Positions 30,377 through 40,069 are shown, counted from the stretch's first letter. The stretch: 64,000 nt of DNA from Hungatella sp. (GCA_022796015.1 JAAWHU010000004.1:1-64000), one strand, 5' to 3'. Numbers and translations: made by a program. The notes: generated by a model from the sequence alone, not told the origin.

Positions 30377-32113
30377 TCACGCCCCGGCGATCTCTTTAAC
30401 CAGAATCAACCGGTCTCCCGGCTTTACCTGCTCCCCGGTAAGATTGTTGGCCTCCATCACATGCTTCCTGGTGGTGTGGAACCTTTTGGCAATATCCCAC
30501 AGGCAGTCTCCCGGCTGCACAATATATCCGGTAATACCGGGAAGCTCCTGCAGCTTTTCAAGGTCAAGGGGCTCTTCCTTTACTCCCAGAATCACCGGCT
30601 CCTTTACAGGCTGCAGAACCAGAATATCCAGGTTCAGCACGGCCTTGACCTCCACAGTATCCCCTCCGGCCATCACTGCCGTCATCTGCTCCAGGCCCGT
30701 ATTCATCTGGTAGATACTGTTCTCTGTAATCCCCGGAGTTTCCGCCTCATAGTGGAAGGGTACCGCCTGGGTCTCGGCCTTTATGGGTTCTCCGTCGTCT
30801 GACGTGAGATAGAGAAGAGAGACCTCCAGCACCCCATCAATATGAAGGGAATCTTCCTTGATCTCTACGTCGTCAATCTTGATGGTTCCATCATTATGGC
30901 AGATCTGCAGCACCCGGTCCCCGGAGTTCAGCTCCAGTTTTTCCCCGATCCGGCATTTACCCATGTTCTTGCTGAGAAGGCGGTCAAAGCATACTTCCCC
31001 TGATTCCAGCTCCAGTTCCCTGTTGTTGGAGTAGAAGTCGCCCAAAAGCTCAATCTGCTGTTCCTCGTAAAGCTTCATATCCAATTCCAGGACTGCATCC
31101 AGTTCCAGATCCCGCATCTCCCCATCATAATCCGGCTTTGCCTCCAATTCCTTATGAACCAGGCGCAGGCTAATAGACGGCACCATCCCCTCCATGGCTT
31201 CCGGAAGCTCCACCTCCCCGGAGAAGGGAAGACTTTCCTCCAGCCATTGGATAGGTGAATTTTCCCCTTCCCCGGTGTAGATTGCAAAGATCACCACTTC
31301 CCCTTCAATGTGGATTCGGCCATCCAAGGGCTTGGCGGACGTCCCTCTCAAACGGATCTCGCTCCAGAGAATTTGTTCAATGCTGGGCTTGCTGCCTGAC
31401 AGAGAGATGTCCTCTTTTATCCGATAAGTGTCTTTTCTCCTCACTGCAATCACAGCCACATCTGACTTCCGGCGCAGAATCTCCATCTCACCCGGGGCAG
31501 AATCCGCTGCCGGCATCTGGCTGCTGCCTCCTCCCGGCAGCCCTCCGCTCTCCCAGCTTCTGGCGCTGCCATCCCAGCTGCTGCCGCCCGGTTCCTCATA
31601 GCCGCCTATGTTCCAGCTTCCGCTTTCTCCCGATGGGCCCCAGCTGGTTCCCTCTCTTCCTCCGGCCGTTGTTTCCACCACGTCCACGGCTGCCTCTGCA
31701 TCATAGAGGGTTTCCACCCGGACCACCAAAGTCACAATGGCTTTCACGCTGATCTTTCGGGAGTTGATCATTCCCGCAGTCAGATCCTCCAAATCCCAGC
31801 TTACCCCCAGATAATCCTTTTCCTCCAGTCCTGATACATTCACCGGTTCCTCAAAGGGAATATGTCCCGCCAGAGTCTGGAGCCCTCCCTCTGCCTTGCG
31901 GTAAAGTACCTGAAAATTCAGTTTGCCCTTTACCACCACCCGTTCTCCCTGGTTTTTCACGGACTCTATCTGAATATCGCCGGAACTTAAGATCACACGG
32001 GCCATGTCATCCATGGTATCTGGTACAATAAAATCATCGTCAAGAGTCACCTGGGTTCCGGCATTGCTCTTAAAACGATTCATATGTATGTTCTTTTTTA
32101 CCAATTCCAACAT
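30377..32113 (-). CDS. SPOCS (DUF3794) and LysM protein, probable spore coat component
   Basis: 578 aa. Three SPOCS/DUF3794 units are visible (about 20-150, 215-350 and 395-510), with a Gly/Ser/Trp-rich insertion between the first two (about 155-205), and a C-terminal LysM domain (GYIVQPGDCLWDIAKRFHTT...NNLTGEQVKPGDRLILV). LysM binds peptidoglycan, and proteins of this layout sit at the cortex-coat interface in spore formers. ATG 32113 follows AGGTGGG. The upstream region has a sigma-E-type promoter, which supports mother-cell expression. Confidence 0.9.
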   Translation of the reverse strand: MLELVKKNIHMNRFKSNAGTQVTLDDDFIVPDTMDDMARVILSSGDIQIESVKNQGERVVVKGKLNFQVLYRKAEGGLQTLAGHIPFEEPVNVSGLEEKDYLGVSWDLEDLTAGMINSRKISVKAIVTLVVRVETLYDAEAAVDVVETTAGGREGTSWGPSGESGSWNIGGYEEPGGSSWDGSARSWESGGLPGGGSSQMPAADSAPGEMEILRRKSDVAVIAVRRKDTYRIKEDISLSGSKPSIEQILWSEIRLRGTSAKPLDGRIHIEGEVVIFAIYTGEGENSPIQWLEESLPFSGEVELPEAMEGMVPSISLRLVHKELEAKPDYDGEMRDLELDAVLELDMKLYEEQQIELLGDFYSNNRELELESGEVCFDRLLSKNMGKCRIGEKLELNSGDRVLQICHNDGTIKIDDVEIKEDSLHIDGVLEVSLLYLTSDDGEPIKAETQAVPFHYEAETPGITENSIYQMNTGLEQMTAVMAGGDTVEVKAVLNLDILVLQPVKEPVILGVKEEPLDLEKLQELPGITGYIVQPGDCLWDIAKRFHTTRKHVMEANNLTGEQVKPGDRLILVKEIAGA

Positions 32114-32151
32114 AAGCACACCCACCTGTCTTTCTATTTGCTTTTATAATA

Positions 32152-32180
32152 AATTTATGTGTACTCTCCGCAAAATATAC
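32152..32180 (-). promoter_or_regulatory. Sigma-E-type promoter of the SPOCS-LysM gene
   Basis: GTATATT (32180-32174), 14 bases, CATAAATT (32159-32152). This matches the known sigma-E pattern (KMATATT, 14-15 bases, CATACANT) and no vegetative promoter is seen. Start codon 38 bases downstream. Confidence 0.7.
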
Positions 32181-32263
32181 CCTCTGCAATTTCCCTTGCA
32201 TTTTTCTTTCTGAATCTTTATACTTGTGATAACCTGTTGTTCTTGAATTAAAAGGACCTACTT

Positions 32264-33127
32264 ATGATAAATGATTACTTACTTTCCCCTGTTTCCGTTC
32301 CCCAGGAGGATTCTGCCCTGCAGATCCTTTCGGATTTTGAACACTATATGGTACTTCGCGATATGGCTGCCAATACTATCCAGGCCTATCTCTATGCCGT
32401 CCGTCAATATCTCAGCCTTTATCGTGTTATTAATCATGAAAGCCTGATGTTCTACAAATGCTATCTCATGGAACATTATAAGCCCCAAACCGTAAACTTA
32501 AGAATCCGGGCCATGAACTGTCTTGTTGAATCCCTCCACCTCTCTTACGACAAAATGACAATGGTACGAGTCCAGCACAAATCCTTTCTGGAAAATGTTA
32601 TCAGTCAGGCCGACTATGAGTATCTGAAAAACTGTTTTCTCAAAAACGGGAATCATCTGTACTATTTTATTATCCGAATCATGGCCACCACAGGCATGCG
32701 TATCAGCGAGCTTCTCCAACTTCAAGCTGAGGATGTAGAGCGGGGATGCATTCATATTTATTCTAAAGACAACAAAATACGTGTGGTCTACATCCCCAAG
32801 CTGGTGCGCCAGGACTGCCTTAAATGGCTGCACCATATTGGCCGGACGTGGGGTGACGTATTCATAAACCGTTACGGAAGCCGGATCACCCAGTCCGGTG
32901 TCCGGGCACAGCTGAAAAAATATTCTATCCGTTACGGGCTGGATCCCGCCGTGGTTCATCCCCATTCTTTCCGTCATTTATTTGCCCGGAATTTTATAGA
33001 AAAATGCGGAGACATTGCTATGCTTTCGGATATCCTGGGCCATGAAAGCATTGAAACCACCAGAATCTATCTTCACCGAAGCACCACAGAACAAAAATCC
33101 ATTGTCAATCAGATTATAAATTGGTAA
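32264..33127 (+). CDS. Tyrosine recombinase, first of a tandem pair
   Basis: 287 aa. N-terminal SAM-like core-binding domain and C-terminal catalytic domain with the full set: Arg146 (TGMRISELL), Lys171, His234 and Arg237 (HSFRHLF), His260 (LGHESIETT) and Tyr269 (RIYL). The length is close to XerC/XerD and phase-variation recombinases rather than phage integrases. No excisionase, att site or mobile gene is next to it. Its substrate is unknown; an Xer-like or site-specific inversion role is possible. Confidence 0.88.
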   Translation: MINDYLLSPVSVPQEDSALQILSDFEHYMVLRDMAANTIQAYLYAVRQYLSLYRVINHESLMFYKCYLMEHYKPQTVNLRIRAMNCLVESLHLSYDKMTMVRVQHKSFLENVISQADYEYLKNCFLKNGNHLYYFIIRIMATTGMRISELLQLQAEDVERGCIHIYSKDNKIRVVYIPKLVRQDCLKWLHHIGRTWGDVFINRYGSRITQSGVRAQLKKYSIRYGLDPAVVHPHSFRHLFARNFIEKCGDIAMLSDILGHESIETTRIYLHRSTTEQKSIVNQIINW

Positions 33128-33207
33128 CCCTGACCCAATATCGCCCCACATATTGTCAAAATAATGATAATATTACTGCGATATAGAAAAATGAAACCGG
33201 TGATTTT

Positions 33208-34053
33208 ATGGAAAATGAAGAATTATTGGATGACTTTCAGGAGTATCTGAAAAAAAAGAACCTTTCCCCAAGCTCCATAGTCTCCTACTGTGCCAGCGCC
33301 CGCCTTTTTTCCCGGCTTTACACCCAGGCGCTTCCGGAAAACATGGGGCACTACCGCGCATACCTAATCAGGCATTACAGTCCCGCCACAGTCAATCAGA
33401 GGATCTATGCTATCAATCATTTTATTGGGTTTCTCTGTGAGACGTCTGAATACTACCAGATTGTTTTCAGGGAGTACCGTCTGGGCGCCGTGAAAATCCA
33501 ACAGAAATCCACCCTGGATTCCATTATTTCCAACAAGGATTACAGGCGTTTGAAGAACAGGCTAAAAAAGGAGAAAAATTATCTGTGGTATTTTGTGGTG
33601 CGGTTTCTGGCTGCCACAGGGGCCAGGGTCAGTGAGCTTGTCCAGATTAAGGTAGAACACCTGCACTGCGGTTATCTGGATCTGTACTCCAAGGGCGGCA
33701 AGCTGCGGCGCATTTATTTCCCTGACGCCCTCTGTGAGGAGGCGCTTATGTGGTGTGAGGAAAAAGGCCAGGCCAGCGGGTTTCTTTTCCTGAACAGAGG
33801 GGGACAGAAGATCTCCACTCGGGGAATCCACACCCAGCTGAAGCACTACGCGAGAAAATACGGCATCGACCCGGATACCGTATATCCCCACTCTTTCCGC
33901 CATCTCTTTGCCAAAAACTTTCTCTCTCGGTTCAATGATATTTCCCTTTTGGCCGACTTTATGGGCCATGAGAGCATTGAGACTACCCGGATCTATCTGA
34001 TCCGCTCCTCCAGAGAGCAGCAAAAGCTTCTCGACGAGATCATCACCTGGTAA
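33208..34053 (+). CDS. Tyrosine recombinase, second of a tandem pair
   Basis: 281 aa, clearly related to the preceding gene along its length, with Arg140, Lys165, His228, Arg231, His254 and Tyr263 all present, so probably active. It starts 80 bases after the first copy; the gap has short inverted repeats (ATATCGC/GCGATAT, TTGTC-type) but nothing convincing as a recombination site. The C-terminal HESIETTRIYL motif is identical in both, suggesting they act as a heterodimer in the manner of XerC/XerD (inference). It overlaps the convergent ttcA-like gene by 11 bases. Confidence 0.88.
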   Translation: MENEELLDDFQEYLKKKNLSPSSIVSYCASARLFSRLYTQALPENMGHYRAYLIRHYSPATVNQRIYAINHFIGFLCETSEYYQIVFREYRLGAVKIQQKSTLDSIISNKDYRRLKNRLKKEKNYLWYFVVRFLAATGARVSELVQIKVEHLHCGYLDLYSKGGKLRRIYFPDALCEEALMWCEEKGQASGFLFLNRGGQKISTRGIHTQLKHYARKYGIDPDTVYPHSFRHLFAKNFLSRFNDISLLADFMGHESIETTRIYLIRSSREQQKLLDEIITW

Positions 34054-34915
34054 GAGAGCCCCCGGAATCCTCCCTGGAATAGGTATCAAGGAAATGATGC
34101 CTCCTTCCCTTTTCCACGTATCCGATACATGCATCCAGGTTCACATTCTCCACGCTGCGGAAAATGTTCTTTGCCGCATTGGGATTCACAGTCTGAAGCT
34201 CCCGGATCAGCTCCTTGATCTCCTGACGTTTGGAGGAATGAACCTGCTCTTCCAAGGCCTTCTCCCTGGCAATCTGCTCTGTAAAGCGGCAGGCGCACTG
34301 GAGAAAGCGGAGACCATTAAGATCCTTCCATGACAGAATATCCGCCTCCTTCACCAGATACAGGGGACGAATCAGTTCCATTCCGGGAAAATTGGTGCTG
34401 TGAAGCTTTGGCATCATGGTATTGACCTGGCCTCCGTAAAGCATACTCATAAGGATGGTCTCGATCACATCGTCATAGTGATGGCCCAGGGCTATCTTGT
34501 TACATCCCAGCTCCTGTGCCTTTGCATAGAGCCATCCCCGGCGCATCCGGGCGCAGAGATAGCAGGGGGATTCCTCAATATCCACCACCACATCAAAGAT
34601 GTCGGAGTCAAAGATTTTTACGGGAATCCCCATAATTTCGGCGTTTTCCTCGATAAGACGCCTATTGTCCGGATGATATCCCGGATCCATAACCAGAAAT
34701 TTCAGGCCGAAGGTCATCCTTCCGTGGCGCAGAATTTCCTGCATGCATTTGGCCAAAAGGAAGGAGTCCTTTCCGCCGGAGATGCAGACTGCAATATTAT
34801 CCCCGGGCCGGATCAGATCGTACTCGTTGAGAGCCTTGACAAAGGGGCGCCATATGGATTTTCGGTATTGTTTGATGATGCTCCGCTCGATCTCTGTGCA
34901 TCTGTTCTCATTCAT
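34043..34915 (-). CDS. TtcA-like PP-loop tRNA sulfurtransferase family protein
   Basis: 290 aa. The ATP pyrophosphatase P-loop is SGGKDS (46-51), followed by a CxxC (PCYLCARMRRG, about residue 117-120) and GHHYDDVIET, as in TtcA, which thiolates cytidine 32 of tRNA using a [4Fe-4S] cluster. A third cysteine region is FLQCACRFTEQ. Several TtcA relatives exist in Clostridia, so the exact tRNA position is not certain. ATG 34915 follows AGGAGG. Confidence 0.85.
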   Translation of the reverse strand: MNENRCTEIERSIIKQYRKSIWRPFVKALNEYDLIRPGDNIAVCISGGKDSFLLAKCMQEILRHGRMTFGLKFLVMDPGYHPDNRRLIEENAEIMGIPVKIFDSDIFDVVVDIEESPCYLCARMRRGWLYAKAQELGCNKIALGHHYDDVIETILMSMLYGGQVNTMMPKLHSTNFPGMELIRPLYLVKEADILSWKDLNGLRFLQCACRFTEQIAREKALEEQVHSSKRQEIKELIRELQTVNPNAAKNIFRSVENVNLDACIGYVEKGRRHHFLDTYSREDSGGSLTR

Positions 34916-35001
34916 TGAGGGGGACCTCCTGTCTCCTGCTGCTGTGGTTGTATCTGCAAGAGACTTTCATCATACTGCATTTGCCGTTAATGTACAACCC
35001 C

Positions 35002-35451
35002 CTACTGAAAGATCACCGGATTCTCCAAGTTTTCCGTCTTCACTACAATACAGGGATAGGAGGTCTCCGGCGCCGGATTCTCCCCTTTTGCCGGCCCTAA
35101 CAGCTCCGTATCAATGACAATGGAATTTTCTGTCAGGTAAAGGGCGTTCACGGTTATGCTGTAGCCTCCTGTGGACTGGGGGCCGTATCCCACCACAATG
35201 TAGAGATTCTGTTCATCGCTGAAAGTCAGCTTAAAGGGCTGGGCTGACTTTTCGGTGATGATTTTCTTTAACTCTGCCGGTACATCAATATCCCCCACCA
35301 CCGTAAATTCCAAATCCCGCACCTTTTTGCCATCGTCTTTGCTGACTTTACACCCGCCAAGAAAAAGGGATGCCAGCACTGCGGCAAAAAACACCATACA
35401 GGTAAAGGGACGGAGTATGGAACCTGGAGTCCTATGTGTCTGATTGTTCAT
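35002..35451 (-). CDS. PrcB-like domain lipoprotein
   Basis: 149 aa with a lipoprotein signal (FAAVLASLFLGGC, lipid-attached Cys34). The C-terminal part contains IVVGYGPQSTGGYSITVNALYL, the hallmark of the PrcB C-terminal domain first seen in a protease-complex subunit. Function outside that complex is not known. It is 86 bases upstream of the ttcA-like gene on the same strand and may be cotranscribed. Confidence 0.8.
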   Translation of the reverse strand: MNNQTHRTPGSILRPFTCMVFFAAVLASLFLGGCKVSKDDGKKVRDLEFTVVGDIDVPAELKKIITEKSAQPFKLTFSDEQNLYIVVGYGPQSTGGYSITVNALYLTENSIVIDTELLGPAKGENPAPETSYPCIVVKTENLENPVIFQ

Positions 35452-35524
35452 GGGAAAGCCTCGTTTTATTTGATTGCTTCTATGTGTATGATGGGGAGAG
35501 GAAAATTATGTATGGGATAAGAAA

Positions 35525-35549
35525 AAGAGCCACCCCGCCAGTGGCTCTT
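35525..35549 (-). terminator. Terminator after spoIIID
   Basis: AAGAGCCAC/GTGGCTCTT stem with a 7-base loop and TTTTTC on the minus strand, seven bases after the spoIIID stop. Confidence 0.88.
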
Positions 35550-35555
35550 CCTTTC

Positions 35556-35831
35556 TTATTCTTCCTCCCTGCTGCAGACCTGCAGCCTGTGCTGGTATTT
35601 TTCCCTTGTGGCCAGGCCTCCCCTGATATGGCGCTCAGATTTGTTGATGTCTAAGATCACCCTTGCTCTGGCTGCCAGGGAGGGATTGATATGCTCGAGA
35701 CGTTCGGTTACATCTTTATGTACCGTTGATTTGGATATTCCGAACTTCTTCGCCGTCTGCCGCACCGTGGCATTGTGATCAATAATATAGTTGGCAATAG
35801 CCACTGCACGTTCCTCGATATATTCCTTCAA
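35556..35831 (-). CDS. spoIIID: Stage III sporulation regulator SpoIIID
   Basis: 91-aa mother-cell DNA-binding protein. MKEYIEERAVAIANYIIDHNATVRQTAKKFGISKSTVHKDVTERL (quoted here only as a region, residues 1-45) is the conserved helix-turn-helix, and it ends with the basic tail needed for DNA binding. The start codon is TTG at 35831, five bases after AGGGGGA. Upstream is a sigma-E-like promoter, as known for spoIIID in B. subtilis. Confidence 0.95.
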   Translation of the reverse strand: MKEYIEERAVAIANYIIDHNATVRQTAKKFGISKSTVHKDVTERLEHINPSLAARARVILDINKSERHIRGGLATREKYQHRLQVCSREEE

Positions 35832-35858
35832 GGTTTTCCCCCTGAAATTGTTTTTTAC

Positions 35859-35887
35859 ATCTTATGCATGGGCTCGGATTAATATGT
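35859..35887 (-). promoter_or_regulatory. Sigma-E-type promoter of spoIIID
   Basis: ACATATT (35887-35881), 14 bases, CATAAGAT (35866-35859). Same spacing and close to the same sequence as the promoter at 32152-32180. Confidence 0.7.
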
Positions 35888-35891
35888 TTCA

Positions 35892-38852
35892 TCAATCAAT
35901 TAATGGGGCAATTTCCAGCATAAGAGTATTTTTGAACTCATCAATCATTCGTTTCCTAAATTTGAATTTTGGCATGGCATCTTCATGTTCCCCCTTATAG
36001 GCCGCATAATCTGCACTGTCCTTCAATTTATTTTCATTTGTAAGCCTACCATCCCTGAAATTATAAGCTTCATACTTAACATCTTCAAAATCCAGATACC
36101 ATTTTTTAGCATATGTTCTGATTTCGGCGTCAATAACAGCATAGCGCATTTGGTTAATGATCACAGAGATATCCTGTCCCATAAACCTATCCCTATCTTT
36201 TTCAATATCATACACAATCTGTGTAAGCAATGTACTTAATTTAGGATTATCGTCTGCAAATTCTGCGATAATCTCCTTGAAGTTTCTAATTCTGGTTTCA
36301 AACTCAGCCTCATTAAAAGCATTTTCAGTCGGATCCAAGGAATCCACAAATCCCTGCAGCAATTCTACAATATACTCGAAATCAATCCTCAGTTTACTGT
36401 AAGCCACCAAATCATAATCATCCCATATAGGTTCTTCGTCAGAATTGGGGGCATCGGCGGACCTTTTAAGCTCTTCGATCACATTTTTATACATTGCGGC
36501 ATAATCTTCATATTCACTTTCAGAAAATCTGAACTCATCAATCATCTGCGGCTCATATATGGAAAAGGATTTCAAGTGTGCAAAGTCATGATCCAAGGCC
36601 CTGAAAAGGCGGACAAACTCTTTCTTTTGTTTCCGAGACAAACCTCCTATGTCTCCTGGGGTCTGCACTAGATTACGAAGCGCCTTAAGAGATATGGAAA
36701 ACGAAGTTTTCACATCATCCCAATCCTCTGCAATGGGATTACCGTCTCCTCCGCGAGAATACAACCTAAGTGCCATATTGATTGCATTTTTATATTCTCT
36801 TGGAGCCTGAAATGTCACAATATACCCGTACTGCTTCTTATTATCAAACAGTCTATTAGTCCGGGAAAATGCCTGAATAATATTCTGAGGAGCCATGGGC
36901 TGTCTGTCAATAAACAACGCAGACAGACATGGTGCATCAAATCCGGTTAAAAGACGATCCACCACGATCACCAAATCAAGCTGCTGACTTCGATCCAAAT
37001 ACTTTTTCTCTTTTCTTGCCAATCGTTCATTGAGATTATTATTGTAGGCATTTATGGCTTCGATCCGATAACTGCTGCCAAACATTTCATAATAATCTTT
37101 TAATGCTTCCTTCATTTTTTCCTGATTGACCGTGGAAGATTCTTCATTTTCCGACAGGGAATAGGTTATGGCAAACTTAGGAAAATCAGGCAGCGCCTTA
37201 TGTACCGTATCACTGATCTTCAGCTCATCCTTCCCTTCTTTTATCTTCTTCAGCAAATCGTAATACTTCTGTGCCCTTTCAATGGATCCGGTCGTCAAGA
37301 TTGCCTCATAGCTTCTGCCCTTATCATTGTTCATGCCGAATTTGTCATAGGACTGATTTAAAATGACATTCAGAACCTTCCGCATATGCGCTTCGGTTTC
37401 ATATACCCTTTTAGACTCATCGGCGTTTAAATCCTTTGCCCCAAGATTTTCAACCATGAATCCCAAAACCGCCTCATCATGGATGGCTTCTTTAATGGTA
37501 TAACTATGGAGACACTCCTCATATAGCTGTTCTGTAGTCTGAGGCAGATCTCCTTTCTGTTCATAACTGTTTTCCTCAAAAATAGGCGTTCCCGTAAATC
37601 CGTACCACAAAGAATTGGCAAAAAACCTTTCAAGATCTCTTTTCGTTTGAGGCGTTATCGCCCTATGGCATTCATCTACAACAAAGGCAACCTTTAAGGA
37701 TTTAATCTTTTCGTATCGCTTTGTCCCTTCTCTCAGCCGCCTATTTATCATAATCTGCATCTTCTGTCTGGTAGTTACGATCATCTGGCGGTTGTCATTC
37801 GCCATCTTTTCTATGAGCGAATCAACATAATCCGTATCATCCACATCGATGGTGTCGTTATCGGCGTATGACTGGAAAGCCATTTTAGTCTGCGTATCCA
37901 GATCTTTTCGGTCAATGAGAAATATTGTCTTTTCGATTGACGGAATATCCATCAGCAGATTCCTTGTAGCTTTATAGGAAGTCATAGTTTTCCCGGAACC
38001 TGTGGTATGCCAGATAAATCCAGATTTGCCCTGTTTTGAGGCTGTCCTCATAGCTTCGATAGCATGAATCTGGTACGGACGCAATATCAGAAGTTTCTTT
38101 TTATCATTGTCAAGAACCGTATATCTGGCAATCATTTCATGTGCTTCCGGTATCTTAAGAACTGCTTTTGCAAAGGCTATGTAATCACAGACAGGACGAT
38201 TTTCCTTATCAAGCCATCCTGTAATAAATTTTTTGTTTAACTCCGTATCCCTTGCGGCAGAAAAATACTTTGTATCCACAGCATTGCTTACAACAAACAT
38301 CTGTACATTTGAAAAAATACCATAAAACTTACCCTCTGCAATATACTTTTTAATCTGGTGGTAGGCATCCATATAGGAATGTTCTTTATTTTTCAGTTCA
38401 ATATGGATTAAAGGAATCCCATTGATCAGGAGTGTTACATCAAAACGCCGATCCCTGCCTCCTTCTGTATCTTCTGACTTAAAAGCCTGATATTGATTAA
38501 TAACCTCGTAGACGCTTGATCCGCCGGCCACATGTTCATTATTCATCACTACAAGATGCAATGTTTCATTCCCCCGCTGGACATGGACATATACTTTACC
38601 GTTCTCTCCAACCATCCATTTTCCAGCATCGTAAAATGAAGCATGAGACAAATCGTTCTTGATCTTTGCAAATTCGGAATAGCTGAGAGGAACATCGTTA
38701 AGTTTCGCCTTGTTATTCTGTTCCAGAATATATTTAAAGTTATTCCATAGCTGGTCCTCTGTTCTGATATCGGGTCTGTAGGTCCATTGAGATTCGTCAC
38801 AGCAGAGCTGATCTATCAATCTCTTTTCTATTACGGATTCTAATTCTGCCAT
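35892..38852 (-). CDS. hsdR: Type I restriction enzyme, R subunit
   Basis: 986 aa. The N-terminal nuclease region has FDVTLLINGIPLIHIELKNKE, a PD-(D/E)xK core; the translocase has Walker A HTTGSGKTMT, the DECH box (VVDECHRA) and FTGTPIF, with helicase motif VI QAFSRTNR. It cuts after ATP-driven DNA translocation when the HsdMS sites are unmethylated. Last gene of hsdM-hsdS-hsdR, three bases after hsdS. AT-rich compared with the flanking core genes, consistent with transfer. Intact as far as can be seen. Confidence 0.95.
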   Translation of the reverse strand: MAELESVIEKRLIDQLCCDESQWTYRPDIRTEDQLWNNFKYILEQNNKAKLNDVPLSYSEFAKIKNDLSHASFYDAGKWMVGENGKVYVHVQRGNETLHLVVMNNEHVAGGSSVYEVINQYQAFKSEDTEGGRDRRFDVTLLINGIPLIHIELKNKEHSYMDAYHQIKKYIAEGKFYGIFSNVQMFVVSNAVDTKYFSAARDTELNKKFITGWLDKENRPVCDYIAFAKAVLKIPEAHEMIARYTVLDNDKKKLLILRPYQIHAIEAMRTASKQGKSGFIWHTTGSGKTMTSYKATRNLLMDIPSIEKTIFLIDRKDLDTQTKMAFQSYADNDTIDVDDTDYVDSLIEKMANDNRQMIVTTRQKMQIMINRRLREGTKRYEKIKSLKVAFVVDECHRAITPQTKRDLERFFANSLWYGFTGTPIFEENSYEQKGDLPQTTEQLYEECLHSYTIKEAIHDEAVLGFMVENLGAKDLNADESKRVYETEAHMRKVLNVILNQSYDKFGMNNDKGRSYEAILTTGSIERAQKYYDLLKKIKEGKDELKISDTVHKALPDFPKFAITYSLSENEESSTVNQEKMKEALKDYYEMFGSSYRIEAINAYNNNLNERLARKEKKYLDRSQQLDLVIVVDRLLTGFDAPCLSALFIDRQPMAPQNIIQAFSRTNRLFDNKKQYGYIVTFQAPREYKNAINMALRLYSRGGDGNPIAEDWDDVKTSFSISLKALRNLVQTPGDIGGLSRKQKKEFVRLFRALDHDFAHLKSFSIYEPQMIDEFRFSESEYEDYAAMYKNVIEELKRSADAPNSDEEPIWDDYDLVAYSKLRIDFEYIVELLQGFVDSLDPTENAFNEAEFETRIRNFKEIIAEFADDNPKLSTLLTQIVYDIEKDRDRFMGQDISVIINQMRYAVIDAEIRTYAKKWYLDFEDVKYEAYNFRDGRLTNENKLKDSADYAAYKGEHEDAMPKFKFRKRMIDEFKNTLMLEIAPLID

Positions 38853-38855
38853 AAG

Positions 38856-40067
38856 CTATCCTTTCTGTGGAAACATATTCCGCAGCATAAATTTTTTTAC
38901 TTCTTTTAACTGGTCGCACTTACGTTGGTGGAGGGCGATAAGGTGATCAATGTTGGTAAAATACAGTGAGATTTTTTCTTGCTCTTCCATTGAAGGAACC
39001 GGTATAACAAATTCTGATACACTCTTTGCCGATAAATTAGGCTGTGCAGCTCCCTCATCATGAACTACCCGCTGACAATATTCTATATCTGAGTTTAATA
39101 TATAATACAAATATTTTCCGTCTATATTTCGGGGTCGAATTGCAACCAACGACGAAGCTACTGTACCCTCGTTAAAAACATCGATAATAGCATTCTTTCC
39201 CAGAGTTCCACGTAAACAATAAACAATATCCCCCCTTTGTAATTTTGCTCCACCAAGATCATTATATTTTTCTCTCGAAATCTTGTTACAAGTTCTTAGG
39301 TTTACAGATCCGTTTTCCAAATCTCCAGCATTTATAAAAGGAATTCCTTTTTCTACCATATCACTCGCATTCGGATATTTTGCACTTCTATCACCATTAT
39401 ACATTTCACAATAATCTTTAAGCTTACGTTGATCCCAATCTGTAGTAAATCCTGCAAACCTAATCTCCGGGGTACTTTTGCCATTTTGAGGAAACATTTT
39501 TTTAAGCATATATTTCTTCAGTTCTTTTGTATTGTTACACTTACATTGATAAAAGGTTATAAGGTGATCGAGTGTATCCAAGCATGCACCTATCTTAGAT
39601 TGTTCTTCAATATTGGAGGGCAATAAAACCGTTTTTTCTTCCATCCCTGCCTTGGTAATGTGTACCATGGTAGAACCATTTTTGTCCGATTGGATTGCTA
39701 CATTATCTTGCACTAATAATTGAACAGCAAATCGTTTTTCAATATACTCTGATAGTTCTACTTTCCAAATATGATAATGATATATAACCTTTTCTCCACG
39801 CCAAATATGGGGGCCGAAAGATGCTGACCATGTGTATAATAAATCTCCTTCTTCGGCATAGTATTTATCTTCTAATTCCATGTCAGAATAATACCAAGAA
39901 CCATTAGTATAAAAATTTCCAACCCGAAGAACTTTATACTTGCCGGAACTTAACAATTCATCTTGTGAATATGCACGTCCATTGATAAACGTGGCAATTT
40001 CCCCCAACTTACGCTGTTCCCAATCACCCGTAAACCCTTTGAATCTTATATTCGGTGCATCCGCCAC
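38856..40067 (-). CDS. hsdS: Type I restriction-modification specificity subunit
   Basis: 403 aa with two target recognition domains separated by a conserved helix (LKKYMLKKMFPQNG, about residues 180-193) and ending in a second copy (VKKFMLRNMFPQKG). Each half opens with the same motif, FKGFTGDWEQRKL and FAGFTTDWDQRKL, so the halves are related but the recognition parts differ, giving a bipartite DNA target. The start used is GTG 40067 after AAGGAGGTG; another GTG two codons upstream overlaps the hsdM stop. A single hsdS and no inverted copy argue against shuffling at this locus. Confidence 0.92.
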   Translation of the reverse strand: MADAPNIRFKGFTGDWEQRKLGEIATFINGRAYSQDELLSSGKYKVLRVGNFYTNGSWYYSDMELEDKYYAEEGDLLYTWSASFGPHIWRGEKVIYHYHIWKVELSEYIEKRFAVQLLVQDNVAIQSDKNGSTMVHITKAGMEEKTVLLPSNIEEQSKIGACLDTLDHLITFYQCKCNNTKELKKYMLKKMFPQNGKSTPEIRFAGFTTDWDQRKLKDYCEMYNGDRSAKYPNASDMVEKGIPFINAGDLENGSVNLRTCNKISREKYNDLGGAKLQRGDIVYCLRGTLGKNAIIDVFNEGTVASSLVAIRPRNIDGKYLYYILNSDIEYCQRVVHDEGAAQPNLSAKSVSEFVIPVPSMEEQEKISLYFTNIDHLIALHQRKCDQLKEVKKFMLRNMFPQKG

Positions 40068-40069
40068 AA

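Noticed and set aside
30377..32113. Plus-strand frames of over 100 aa opposite the SPOCS-LysM gene
   Set aside because: They lie opposite clear coding sequence and show no domain; the Ser/Pro-rich one is the complement of the Gly/Ser insertion.
33128..33207. Recombination site between the two recombinases
   Set aside because: Only short inverted repeats of six or seven bases are seen, no more than expected in AT-rich DNA.
38856..40067. Phase-variable hsdS
   Set aside because: Only one intact S gene, no inverted copy and no recombinase inside the operon; the nearby remnant is too short and is in the same orientation.
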